DNA of 64,000 nt, from the NCBI GenBank assembly GCA_049966155.1, contig JBMFVE010000003.1, positions 186,001-250,000 of the forward strand, written 5' to 3'. The position numbers and the translations under genes were made by a program. The notes below the pieces were generated by a model that was not told the origin of the DNA, made no database searches, and saw only the letters and a program-made list of their open reading frames with translations. Shown here in pieces: positions 9,223-18,175 of the stretch. This stretch comes from JBMFVE01 sp049966155. GTDB lineage: Bacteria; Bacteroidota; Ignavibacteria; Kryptoniales; JAKASW01. The stretch's first letter is position 1, and the number at the start of each line of letters is the position of its first letter.

Positions 9223-12200
9223 TCAAGAGGTGCTGCTATTACCTGTTAGTTGTACAGGTTGTCTGTCAGAAAGTGATTTATGGTATTGCTGTATCGACTT
9301 TACAGACAGATCACCTCTCTGAAGAGTTTTTATTGCTCTTACAGCAGCAGATGCGGCAGACAGAGTTGTGGCAAACGAAACTTTATGCTCAATTGCTGCC
9401 CAGCCAATAGCGTATTCGTCGAACCTGGATTCTTCTCCAAGGGGGGTATTGATTATAAACTGGATTTTCCCATTTTTGATATAATCTACAATATTTGGTC
9501 GCCCTTCACTGACTTTAAAGATATGCTCATTTTCAATTCCATTACGAGAAAAGAATTTAGATGTACCCTCTGTGGCTATTATTTTGAATCCAAGGTTTAT
9601 AAATTCCCGAGCCACCTGCAAAGTCTTCTCGTTTTTGTCATTATCATTCACACTGAAGAGAACATTGCCCTCGGTTGGCAGGGGATTTCCTGCAGCAGCC
9701 TGACTCTTTGCATATGCTGCACCAAAGTTGGAATCAATACCCATCACTTCTCCGGTGGACCGCATCTCAGGTCCCAGAAAAACCTTTACCCGTGTGAACC
9801 GATTAAATGGGAAAACAGCTTCTTTTATGGATACATGCTTATGATTTTCATTAACACCGACAAAATTCAAATCCTTAAGCTTTTTCCCGAGCATAACTTT
9901 TGCGGCAACCTTTGCCAGCGGAATGCCAATCGACTTGCTTACAAAGGGTACGGTCCGACTGGCACGTGGATTAACCTCCAGAACATAGACAATGTCATCC
10001 TTCATGGCAAACTGAATGTTCATTAATCCAATAACATTAAGCCCCTTTGCGAGAGCTTTTGTGTACTCTTTGATCTCTTTCAAACATTTTTCAGTGATCA
10101 TGTATGGAGGAATCACAGCAGCGCTGTCGCCCGAATGAATCCCGGCCTCTTCAATGTGTTCCATAATAGCACCTATCACCACATCCTCCCCGTCTGCTAC
10201 GGCATCAACATCAAACTCAAATGCATCTTCGAGGAATCTATCTATCAGCACAGGTTTGTCTGGTGAGATTTCGGCAGCAGTTCGCATATAATTTCGGAGA
10301 GAGGCCTCATTATAACATATTTCCATAGCGCGACCTCCAAGAACATAAGATGGTCTGACAAGCACGGGGTAGCCTATAAAACTGGCCACATCAACTGCTT
10401 CGTTCACCGAGTACGCCGTACCAAACATTGGATGGGGTATTCCCAGCTTTTGCAATAATTCACCAAACCGCTTCCTATCCTCTGCGATGTCTATTCCCTC
10501 TGAACCTGTGCCAAGGAGCCTGACGCCGGCCTCTTCCAGTGCCTTTGCAAGTTTTAATGGGGTTTGTCCGCCAAAGCTTACTATGACCCCTGATGGATCC
10601 TCAGCTTCAATTACATTCATAACGTTTTCAAAGGTCAGGGGTTCAAAGTAAAGTTTGTCGGCAGTGTCGTAATCAGTTGAAACGGTCTCAGGATTGCAAT
10701 TTATCATTATAGCTTCATAGCCCTCTTCCTGAGCAGCCAGGACGCCATGCACGCAGCAATAATCAAACTCAATTCCCTGTCCAATTCTATTTGGTCCGCT
10801 TCCAAGTATGACGACCTTCTCTTTTTTACTTCGGGTGAACTCATTTTCTTCTTCATAAGTTGAAAAATGATATGGCGTTTCCGCTTCGAATTCTGCAGCG
10901 CAGGTATCAACAGTTTTGAAAACGGGAATTACGCCAAGCGACTTTCGGAGATTCCTGACAGTTTTCTCCTCCACCCCGAGAATTTCGGCAATCTGGATAT
11001 CGGAGAAACCAAGTTGTTTGGCCTTGAGTAAAATCTCCTTGTTCATGGCTTTTTTATTGATCAATTGATTTTCAAAAGAAACGATTTCCTCTATATTCTT
11101 TAAAAACCATTTATCTATTCGGGTCAGTTCGTATATTTCATCAACTGAAAATCCGGCTTCCAGTGCCAGTCGAATGAAGAAAATATTGTCTGGTTTCCTT
11201 TGCTTCAGGTGATTTGCTATCATCTTCCGATAGTTTTCTACTTCTGATTTCCTTACTGAGCGGAAGCTATATTTATCTTTCCCGTCAGCACCGAGACCGT
11301 TTCTTCCCTGTTCAAGTGAACTTAAAGCCTTTTGCAGAGCCTCCTTGAATGTTCTCCCAAAAGCCATCGCCTCCCCAACCGATTTCATTTGCACGCCGAG
11401 AGTATCATCTGCACCCTTGAATTTTTCAAAATCCCATCGAGGAATTTTCACAACGACATAATCAATGGAAGGCTCGAAAGAAGCAGGTGTTTTCTTTGTG
11501 ATATCATTTGGAATTTCATCAAGTGTAAGTCCAACTGCCAGCATAGCTGCTATTTTTGCTATTGGAAATCCTGTTGCCTTTGAAGCCAATGCACTTGAGC
11601 GAGAAACACGAGGGTTCATTTCAATAACTACCATTCTGCCATCCGATGGGTTGACTGCAAATTGAATATTTGAACCACCGGTCTCCACCCCCACTGCCCG
11701 TATTATTTTCTTTGCCCAGTCGCGCATTGTCTGATATTCACGATCAGTCAGTGTTTGTGCAGGAGCAACAGTAATTGAATCGCCAGTGTGAACACCCATT
11801 GGATCAACATTCTCAATTGAGCATACAATTACAACATTGTCATTCTTATCCCTCATTACTTCAAGTTCAAATTCCTTCCAGCCTATGACAGATTCTTCGA
11901 CGAGAATTTCGCTTATTGGACTGACAGACAGGCCGTGCCTGGCAATTTCCTCATACTCTTCTATATTATAAGCAACTCCGCCGCCCATCCCCCCGAGGGT
12001 AAATGATGGTCTGATTATTGCCGGGAAACCAACTTCCTTAATGATGGTCATTGCCTGGGAAATAGTTTTAACAAATCCACCCTTTGGGACATCCAGGCCT
12101 ATCGAGGTTACTGTTTCTTTGAAAAGCTCTCTGTCCTCAGCCTTTTGAATAGCCCGAAGATTTGCTCCTATCATCTCAACGTTATGTTTTTCGAGTATAC

Positions 12201-12516
12201 CTGCTTCAGCCAATGAAACGGCAATGTTCAAAGCAGTCTGGCCTCCCATTGTAGGGAGAATGGCATCGGGTTTTTCCAATTCTATAATTTTGCGGACAAA
12301 TTCAGGGGTAAGGGGTTCTATGTAAGTTACATCTGCTAATTCCGGGTCTGTCATGATTGTCGCTGGGTTACTGTTCACTAGGATGACTTTATACCCCAGC
12401 TTTCGAAGAATTTTGCATGCCTGGGTTCCAGAGTAATCAAATTCGCAAGCCTGCCCAATAACAATGGGGCCACTCCCTATGATCAATATAGAACGTATGT
12501 CTTTGCGTGCTGGCAA
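9223..12516 (-). CDS. carB: Carbamoyl-phosphate synthase large subunit
   Basis: 1097 residues, close to the usual length of about 1070. Two tandem ATP-grasp halves are evident, each opening with a nucleotide-fold motif (SGPIVIGQACEFDYSG near residue 15; SGPNRIGQGIEFDYCC near residue 580), plus an oligomerisation linker and a C-terminal MGS-type allosteric domain (FKIIATEGTSKFF). With CarA it makes carbamoyl phosphate from bicarbonate, ammonia and 2 ATP for pyrimidines and arginine. carA is not in the window. Translation begins at TTG (residues PARKDIRSIL follow), with only a weak AGAG upstream. The gene is followed by Omp85 and UbiA genes with gaps of 1-3 bp. Confidence 0.97.
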   Translation of the reverse strand: MPARKDIRSILIIGSGPIVIGQACEFDYSGTQACKILRKLGYKVILVNSNPATIMTDPELADVTYIEPLTPEFVRKIIELEKPDAILPTMGGQTALNIAVSLAEAGILEKHNVEMIGANLRAIQKAEDRELFKETVTSIGLDVPKGGFVKTISQAMTIIKEVGFPAIIRPSFTLGGMGGGVAYNIEEYEEIARHGLSVSPISEILVEESVIGWKEFELEVMRDKNDNVVIVCSIENVDPMGVHTGDSITVAPAQTLTDREYQTMRDWAKKIIRAVGVETGGSNIQFAVNPSDGRMVVIEMNPRVSRSSALASKATGFPIAKIAAMLAVGLTLDEIPNDITKKTPASFEPSIDYVVVKIPRWDFEKFKGADDTLGVQMKSVGEAMAFGRTFKEALQKALSSLEQGRNGLGADGKDKYSFRSVRKSEVENYRKMIANHLKQRKPDNIFFIRLALEAGFSVDEIYELTRIDKWFLKNIEEIVSFENQLINKKAMNKEILLKAKQLGFSDIQIAEILGVEEKTVRNLRKSLGVIPVFKTVDTCAAEFEAETPYHFSTYEEENEFTRSKKEKVVILGSGPNRIGQGIEFDYCCVHGVLAAQEEGYEAIMINCNPETVSTDYDTADKLYFEPLTFENVMNVIEAEDPSGVIVSFGGQTPLKLAKALEEAGVRLLGTGSEGIDIAEDRKRFGELLQKLGIPHPMFGTAYSVNEAVDVASFIGYPVLVRPSYVLGGRAMEICYNEASLRNYMRTAAEISPDKPVLIDRFLEDAFEFDVDAVADGEDVVIGAIMEHIEEAGIHSGDSAAVIPPYMITEKCLKEIKEYTKALAKGLNVIGLMNIQFAMKDDIVYVLEVNPRASRTVPFVSKSIGIPLAKVAAKVMLGKKLKDLNFVGVNENHKHVSIKEAVFPFNRFTRVKVFLGPEMRSTGEVMGIDSNFGAAYAKSQAAAGNPLPTEGNVLFSVNDNDKNEKTLQVAREFINLGFKIIATEGTSKFFSRNGIENEHIFKVSEGRPNIVDYIKNGKIQFIINTPLGEESRFDEYAIGWAAIEHKVSFATTLSAASAAVRAIKTLQRGDLSVKSIQQYHKSLSDRQPVQLTGNSSTS

Positions 12517-12590
12517 TATTTTTCTCTTTTTCGGGTTAAAAGTTAATCAGCTAAATGGGCCTAATCAAGATTGATTTACAAACTTTTGAC

Positions 12591-13442
12591 TCATCTATCC
12601 ATTAGTTCGGATACAAGGAGTCCGCAGACAATGAAAGCTCCTCCAACAGCACCAATAAAGCCAACGAATTCTCTAAATGCAATAAATGCTATCACGTTTG
12701 CAAAAACAGGCTCCGCAGCAAAAATGACGGCAGCTCGCGTTGGAGTTGTTTCTCTTTGATATTTTGTTTGAATGTATGTAGCAAATACGGTGGCAAGGAG
12801 TGAAAGATAGAGAAAGGAAATTACAAGAGGGATTGTAAGGTGGATGCTCGCGGATTCCACAAAAGGGGTGGCAGCAAAGGATAGTCCACTTACCATAATG
12901 AGTTGCAGGAGGGTTAAGTTGGACACGTCGTGTTGTTTTGAAAAGATATCCAGGTATACTATGTACACAGAGAATGCAACTGAGCACCCGAAAGTCAAGA
13001 GATCTCCGGCATTTAATCCCTGTCCTCCAGGTGAGGTAAGTAAATACAGGCCTATTACAATAATAATTATTCCAATGATGTTCCCTCTGGTTGGTGTTTT
13101 TTTCTCAATTAAAGCCTGAGTTAATGGAGTCAAGGCTACAAGTAAACCCGTGATGAAAGCAGATTTGGAGGCAGTTGTATATTTCAATCCAATTGTTTGA
13201 AGTGCAAAGCCAACCCATAATAAACTGCCTATAATTATACCTCCTTTTAAAGTATTCAAATTCATCCTCAGATAATTTTTTCTGAAAATGACAGGAAAAA
13301 AAATCGCGGCCATTCCAAAACGAACTCCGAGGAAAATAAGGGGTGACACGCCATTAAGGGAGGACTTAACAACTGCAAAAGTGCTCCCCCATATAAACGT
13401 GATTAAAAGGAGTAAAAATTCAGCCTTACGAGATGAAGACAT
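12591..13442 (-). CDS. EamA/DMT-family transporter
   Basis: 283 residues with about ten hydrophobic segments in two homologous EamA halves (first half WGSTFAVVKSSLNGVSP, second half FGCSVAFSVYIVYLDIF then FAAEPVFANVIAFI). DMT-superfamily permeases export metabolites or amino acids; the substrate is not predictable. The stop lies 74 bp upstream of carB on the same strand, so the two could share a transcript, although the gap is large enough for a separate carB promoter. No clear Shine-Dalgarno precedes the ATG. Confidence 0.85.
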   Translation of the reverse strand: MSSSRKAEFLLLLITFIWGSTFAVVKSSLNGVSPLIFLGVRFGMAAIFFPVIFRKNYLRMNLNTLKGGIIIGSLLWVGFALQTIGLKYTTASKSAFITGLLVALTPLTQALIEKKTPTRGNIIGIIIIVIGLYLLTSPGGQGLNAGDLLTFGCSVAFSVYIVYLDIFSKQHDVSNLTLLQLIMVSGLSFAATPFVESASIHLTIPLVISFLYLSLLATVFATYIQTKYQRETTPTRAAVIFAAEPVFANVIAFIAFREFVGFIGAVGGAFIVCGLLVSELMDR

Positions 13443-13635
13443 TTTACAAAAATGAGTTTAATAAAGATAGAAGTTAAACGAAGCTTTTGCAAATTTTTCA
13501 ATTCATCATTCAACATGCTGGCAAAAATCGGACATTTTACCGCAACTTTAGCACGGTTAAGATTAAGGGCTGAAACAGTCCTTTTATCGGCATAATTTTT
13601 CATGGACGCTAAGAGAGGGATGAATATTCTAAAAT

Positions 13636-15048
13636 ATGATTGCGGATGAAATGGAGCATTTCAAGCATAAAATTCTTGTAATTGACGACGATGATGGTAT
13701 TATTTTTGCTTTGAGGCAGTTGTTTACAAAGGACGGTTATGAGGTTGTAACTGCTCAAAATGCCAGTTCTGGTTTGCAGTTGATTCCGTTTGAGAGGCCA
13801 TCACTGGTATTCATGGATATAAATATGCCCGGGATGAATGGGCTTGATACTCTGAAAAGGATGAAAGAGGAATATCCAGACCTTCCTGTTATAATGATTA
13901 CGGGATTTGGAACGGTAGAGACAGCTGTTCGGGCAATGCAGTTTGGAGCATTTGACTATCTCACAAAGCCGCTCGATATCAGGCAACTGAGGAAGGTTGT
14001 CTCTGAAGCTCTGGTGAACATAGATAATGGTTCTTTTTCCCGCTATTCAGCTGAACCAATCAAAGCGGAGCTAACCGATAACTATGAGCTTGTTGGAAAA
14101 AGCGCTCAGATGCAGAAGATATACAAACTTATTGGCTCCATTTCAACCACCCCCAATTCCACACCTGTTTTGCTCCTTGGTGAAAGTGGTACAGGAAAGG
14201 AATTGGTTGCTCGAGCAATCCACAGCTACGGCCCGAACAAGGATGAACCTTTTGTTGCTGTTAATTGCACAGCTGTTCCTGAAACGTTGCTGGAATCTGA
14301 ACTTTTTGGTTACGAAAAAGGGGCTTTCACTGGAGCAGGTGAGAGAAAACAAGGGAAATTTGAAATTGCAGGGTCCGGGACAATTTTTTTAGATGAGATA
14401 GGTGATCTTCCAGTTTTTCTGCAGCAAAAACTCTTGCGGGTTTTGCAGGAGCGACAGTTTGAAAGGCTTGGTGGAAATGAGCCTGTATATGTCGCTGCTC
14501 GAGTAATTGCTGCCACTAACAGGGACATATCTGAAGAGGTAAACAAGGGTACTTTCAGAAAGGATTTATTTTACCGCTTAAATGTAATGGTTATTCACCT
14601 GCCACTATTAAGAGAGCGACGGGAAGATGTACCTGTTCTTGCCAATTATTTTTTACTCAAGTACTCAAAGAGAATGAGAAAAAAAATCTCGGGGTTTTCT
14701 GATGACGCAATGAAAATGTTAAATGCTTATGACTATCCAGGGAATGTTCGAGAGCTTGAAAACATTATTGAACGAGCAGTGATTTTATCGAAGTTAGAAG
14801 TGATTACCCCTGATCTTTTGAGGGATGTTTCTTTTTATTATGATGACGGCCATAAGTTGCCCGTAGTGTGGAAATTCGCAGAGGCCCGGAAGAATGCAAT
14901 CGATAAATTTGAAATTGCATTCGTAAAGGATGCTCTAAAAAGGAATCGCGGCAACATTACTGCTGCAGCAAGGGAATCTGGTATGACGCGTCAAAACTTT
15001 CAGAGATTAGTTTCCAAACATAGAATCAATGTGGAAGAGTTCAGATAG
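13636..15048 (+). CDS. Sigma-54-dependent response regulator (NtrC/AtoC family)
   Basis: 470 residues. The receiver domain (about 10-125) has acidic pocket residues DDDD (17-20), phospho-acceptor D61 in VFMDINMPG, and a switch threonine in ITGFG. The AAA+ domain has Walker A GESGTGKE (182-189) and the sigma-54 contact loop GAFTGA (229-234), so it should remodel sigma-54 RNA polymerase. A Fis-type helix-turn-helix lies at the C-terminus (NITAAARESGMTRQNFQRL). The histidine kinase gene follows 78 bp downstream and is the likely partner. A second in-frame ATG at 13651 is an alternative start. No certain -24/-12 promoter was found in front of neighbouring genes, so its target is unknown. Confidence 0.93.
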   Translation: MIADEMEHFKHKILVIDDDDGIIFALRQLFTKDGYEVVTAQNASSGLQLIPFERPSLVFMDINMPGMNGLDTLKRMKEEYPDLPVIMITGFGTVETAVRAMQFGAFDYLTKPLDIRQLRKVVSEALVNIDNGSFSRYSAEPIKAELTDNYELVGKSAQMQKIYKLIGSISTTPNSTPVLLLGESGTGKELVARAIHSYGPNKDEPFVAVNCTAVPETLLESELFGYEKGAFTGAGERKQGKFEIAGSGTIFLDEIGDLPVFLQQKLLRVLQERQFERLGGNEPVYVAARVIAATNRDISEEVNKGTFRKDLFYRLNVMVIHLPLLRERREDVPVLANYFLLKYSKRMRKKISGFSDDAMKMLNAYDYPGNVRELENIIERAVILSKLEVITPDLLRDVSFYYDDGHKLPVVWKFAEARKNAIDKFEIAFVKDALKRNRGNITAAARESGMTRQNFQRLVSKHRINVEEFR

Positions 15049-15084
15049 CCCAATGTTAGAAGTAGTTGTGAGTATTTACTTAAG

Positions 15085-15100
15085 AGACCTTAACAGGTCT
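15085..15100. repeat. Short perfect inverted repeat between regulator and kinase genes
   Basis: AGACCT-TAAC-AGGTCT, a 6-bp stem with a 4-nt loop, 37 bp after the regulator stop and 27 bp before the kinase GTG start. There is no T-run after it, so it is not a good intrinsic terminator. It could be a protein-binding dyad or an mRNA hairpin. Confidence 0.35.
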
Positions 15101-15126
15101 GTGATTTCCGGAATTGATGAAAGCCT

Positions 15127-17577
15127 GTGAACATAAATAAACTTTTTCCGTGGCTGTCGATAAGGGCAAAATTAATCATTGCTTTTTCAGGGTTATCGAT
15201 TGTTCCCATACTGGTAGTCGGCACATTTGCTATTCTCTCTACGGCAAACGACAAGATTTCAGCGGCAAAGGCTGAGCTTAACAATGACGTTCAGCTGGTA
15301 AGGGAGCGAGCTGCCGGATTTCTGGTAGATGTTGAAACCGATTTGACTTTCCTGGCCAATTCCGGAGTCGTAAGAAGTGTAACGGGTACCTTGTCAAAAG
15401 GTTCGTTGGCCGCTGATAAACAGGCGGCGAGCTTATTTCTTGATTTTGTGAGAACGAAGGGGATCTATGACCGAATAAGGATCCTCGATGCAGAGGATTT
15501 CGAAAAGCTCCGCGTTGAGTCTTCTTCAAAGGGGCACAATCGTGGTTTTTACATATTGACGGATCGGAATGGCCTCAGTAGAAACAAGGAATATTATTAT
15601 GAGTTTCTTACAGAACCGTTACATCAGGGTCAAATCACCTTTTCGCCTGCAGAAATAGTCGGCAGAAATGGTCAAAGAATTGCCGTGATAAGTTTTGCTA
15701 CTCCAGTTTTTCAAAAAGGAAAAAAATCCGGTATCTTAGTGGCCGACGTTTTTGCTTCTAAATTCTTCGATGCACTGGGGTCACAAATTCCAGACAGCAG
15801 TTTTAAATCTGTATATATTGTTAGTGGAGATGGCCATTATCTCTACGATTCGAGGAAGAGAAAAAACTGGGACAGGCTTTTTGTTCTGACAAAAAGTGAT
15901 TTGCAAGACGAATACCCTGCAGAGGTTTATAATAAAATTTTGTCGGGAAACGCCGGCATAATTTCAGAGGGACTGAGTAATGTAGTTTCGTTTGCACCGA
16001 TGTTCCCGCCAACCTACGTTAATAAAACGCCCACTGTTAAATCAAACTTCTCTATTTCATTGTTTGTAGTAGAGTCCATTCGGAAATCGCTTCTCTTGAG
16101 ACCCGTCTATTCTGCAACGGAGGTTTTTGGCCTGTCAATTGCAGGATTCCTTTTTCTGTCAGTAACCTTGAGTTTACTGGCAACCAGGCAGTTTACCAGG
16201 CCAATTGCTGAAATGAGAAAAGGAGCAGAGATAATATCTGCAGGCGATTATGCTCACAGACTCACCATTGAAACGCGAGATGAATTGGAAAAACTTGCGG
16301 AGCAGTTTAATTCAATGGCGGCGTCTCTTATGGCACGAGACCTGGAACTGCGAAATCATCGGGAAATACTCGAGAAAATGGTGGCAGAGCGCACGAAGGA
16401 ATTATCTGAAGAAAAATCAAAGCTCCAAGCTATCCTTGATAACGTGCCCAGTGCCATTCTTGTGCTTGGCCCTGATTTGAGAATACAAACGGTTAGTGCA
16501 GCACTTTCTCGCATTACAGGGTATCAACCTCAAGATGTTATTGGCAGGAACTGTTCAGAGCTATTCTGTGGTTCTGGATTTTGCAGCGACTGCATAAGCA
16601 GGAGTGTCATCCAGTCCGGTAAATCGACAGCGCATCTTGATGAAATTACCGGGCCTGACGGTGCCGAGCGTTATCTTGAGCACTTCTCAATTCCGATGGA
16701 GGAAGGGGGTAAAGTAACGGCAATCCTTGAAATCATTACCGATGTGACCGAGAGAAAGCGTATAGAGCAGCAGCTAATTAAAACCGAGAAGCTTGCTACA
16801 GTTGGCGAGTTGGCTGCTTTCATTGCACACGAGTTCAGAAATTCATTAACTTCGATTAAAATGATACTTCAATTGTTCAGTGAGTCGACCAACCTGGAAG
16901 CGGCCGACAAAGAATCTCTTGCAGTTGCGTTAAACTCTGCTTATAGAATGGAATCAACTGTCAATGAACTTTTAGGATTTGTGCGGCCAACAGTAATGGA
17001 TTTCAACAGGGGATCCGTTAATGATGCAGTTAACGAAGCCATATCATTTGTCAGACTCCGGGCAGATCGTGCAAAGGTTCTCATTGAAAAGAATCTTGAT
17101 AAGAATCTACCCGATTTGACAATTGATACTGTTCATCTCAGGGAAGCTTTTGTAAACATTATTTTGAATGGAATTCAGGCTATTGAGGATTACTCTATTG
17201 CAGTTTCGGGAAAGATGGCAAAAGGTGATTTCATAGGAAAAATCCTCGTTTCAACCAGCAAAACTAAGCTTTCCAAGAACGTTCATGACTTTGTTTATGT
17301 GGATATTGGTGACTTTGGCAGGGCGCCCGGTACTGTCAGAGAAATATTATTGGAAAGAGGGACAGAGTGTATTGAAATCCGATTTGAAGATTCGGGTCCC
17401 GGCATTGAGAAATCTAACCTTACCAGAATATTTGATCCGTTTTTTACCACGAAACCAAATGGCACTGGTCTTGGGTTACCGATGGCAAAGCGGGTTGTCA
17501 ATGGGCACGGGGGAGTTATTGTTGTTGAAAGTAAGATTGGTGTGGGTACAAGGTTTCGGATATTAATCCCGTTGTAA
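15127..17577 (+). CDS. Transmembrane sensor histidine kinase (Cache-like sensor, HAMP, PAS, HisKA, HATPase)
   Basis: 816 residues from a GTG start. Order: TM1 (about 14-38), a periplasmic sensor of about 290 residues with Cache-like features, TM2 (about 331-352), HAMP (about 353-405), a short coiled coil, a PAS domain (about 425-540), HisKA with phospho-acceptor H568 in AHEFRNSLTS, and HATPase with N-box NIILNGIQAIED, G1 DSGPGIE and G2 GTGLGLPMAKRV. The PAS domain has four closely spaced cysteines (C476, C481, C486, C489). About 45 extra residues separate N-box and G1 box. NtrB-like HisKA/HATPase kinases typically phosphorylate sigma-54 activators, consistent with the adjacent NtrC-type gene. 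The signal is unknown; extracytoplasmic ligand plus redox sensing is inference. Confidence 0.9.
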   Translation: MNINKLFPWLSIRAKLIIAFSGLSIVPILVVGTFAILSTANDKISAAKAELNNDVQLVRERAAGFLVDVETDLTFLANSGVVRSVTGTLSKGSLAADKQAASLFLDFVRTKGIYDRIRILDAEDFEKLRVESSSKGHNRGFYILTDRNGLSRNKEYYYEFLTEPLHQGQITFSPAEIVGRNGQRIAVISFATPVFQKGKKSGILVADVFASKFFDALGSQIPDSSFKSVYIVSGDGHYLYDSRKRKNWDRLFVLTKSDLQDEYPAEVYNKILSGNAGIISEGLSNVVSFAPMFPPTYVNKTPTVKSNFSISLFVVESIRKSLLLRPVYSATEVFGLSIAGFLFLSVTLSLLATRQFTRPIAEMRKGAEIISAGDYAHRLTIETRDELEKLAEQFNSMAASLMARDLELRNHREILEKMVAERTKELSEEKSKLQAILDNVPSAILVLGPDLRIQTVSAALSRITGYQPQDVIGRNCSELFCGSGFCSDCISRSVIQSGKSTAHLDEITGPDGAERYLEHFSIPMEEGGKVTAILEIITDVTERKRIEQQLIKTEKLATVGELAAFIAHEFRNSLTSIKMILQLFSESTNLEAADKESLAVALNSAYRMESTVNELLGFVRPTVMDFNRGSVNDAVNEAISFVRLRADRAKVLIEKNLDKNLPDLTIDTVHLREAFVNIILNGIQAIEDYSIAVSGKMAKGDFIGKILVSTSKTKLSKNVHDFVYVDIGDFGRAPGTVREILLERGTECIEIRFEDSGPGIEKSNLTRIFDPFFTTKPNGTGLGLPMAKRVVNGHGGVIVVESKIGVGTRFRILIPL

Positions 17578-17726
17578 GGGATGAGGAAGAACGGGCAGAA
17601 CTGCCATTTTTAATTTACGCGTAGCAACATATTCATGTCGCTTTTCCTTTTTTTGTTTCGGAAAACCTTCAAAAAAAGAGATTTTTCTTCACCATTTTGC
17701 GGCACGGTCTTTGAGCATCATCAATT

Positions 17727-18134
17727 GTGACCGATAGTGAACTGTCAAATAGACCCTTAGTTTTGGTTCTCGATGACGACACAAATATCCTCTTAGCGTT
17801 TCAGGATTTTATGAAGAAAGAGGGATGTGAGATGGTTGCAGTTTCAAGTCCACAGGAAGCCCTTTTGTTATTAGAGAAACAGCACTTTGATCTTTTAATT
17901 TCCGACCTGAGGTTAAACTATGAGTCTGGGGTTACCTTCGTTATCCGTGCCAAAAAAATCAGACCCAACATTCCCCTTATTGTAATCACAGGTTACCCTG
18001 ATACAATCAGTGAGGACGAGCTGAGGAATTACGGGGCTGATTACTTACTGATTAAACCGCTTGAGCTAAAAGACCTTCAGCATGCAGTTAGGAGCTGTTT
18101 ACAGAGGAATCAAACTGAGGAATTTCGCAGCTAA
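17727..18134 (+). CDS. Stand-alone response regulator receiver protein
   Basis: 135 residues consisting only of a CheY-like receiver. Acidic residues D16-D18 (VLDDD), phospho-acceptor D60 (LLISDLRLN), the switch threonine in VITGYP and the conserved lysine in LIKPLEL are all present. There is no output domain, so it may act as a phosphate sink, a relay or a protein-interaction switch for the kinase encoded just upstream. The start is GTG. It ends 41 bp before the cytochrome-porin gene, which implies the regulators and redox genes share a transcript or evolved as one unit. Confidence 0.88.
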   Translation: MTDSELSNRPLVLVLDDDTNILLAFQDFMKKEGCEMVAVSSPQEALLLLEKQHFDLLISDLRLNYESGVTFVIRAKKIRPNIPLIVITGYPDTISEDELRNYGADYLLIKPLELKDLQHAVRSCLQRNQTEEFRS

Positions 18135-18175
18135 AGAAATGCAGTGAATATCAAAAAACATATTGGAGGCTAAAT

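Noticed and set aside
9280..10026. Plus-strand frame of 248 codons
   Set aside because: It lies wholly antisense to carB, whose motifs are intact; it has no recognisable domain and is cysteine/phenylalanine-rich like a shadow frame.
17700..17714. Sigma-54-like element CGGCACG-N4-TTGA before the stand-alone receiver gene
   Set aside because: It lacks the -12 GC, and a start would fall on the gene's own GTG, leaving no leader.
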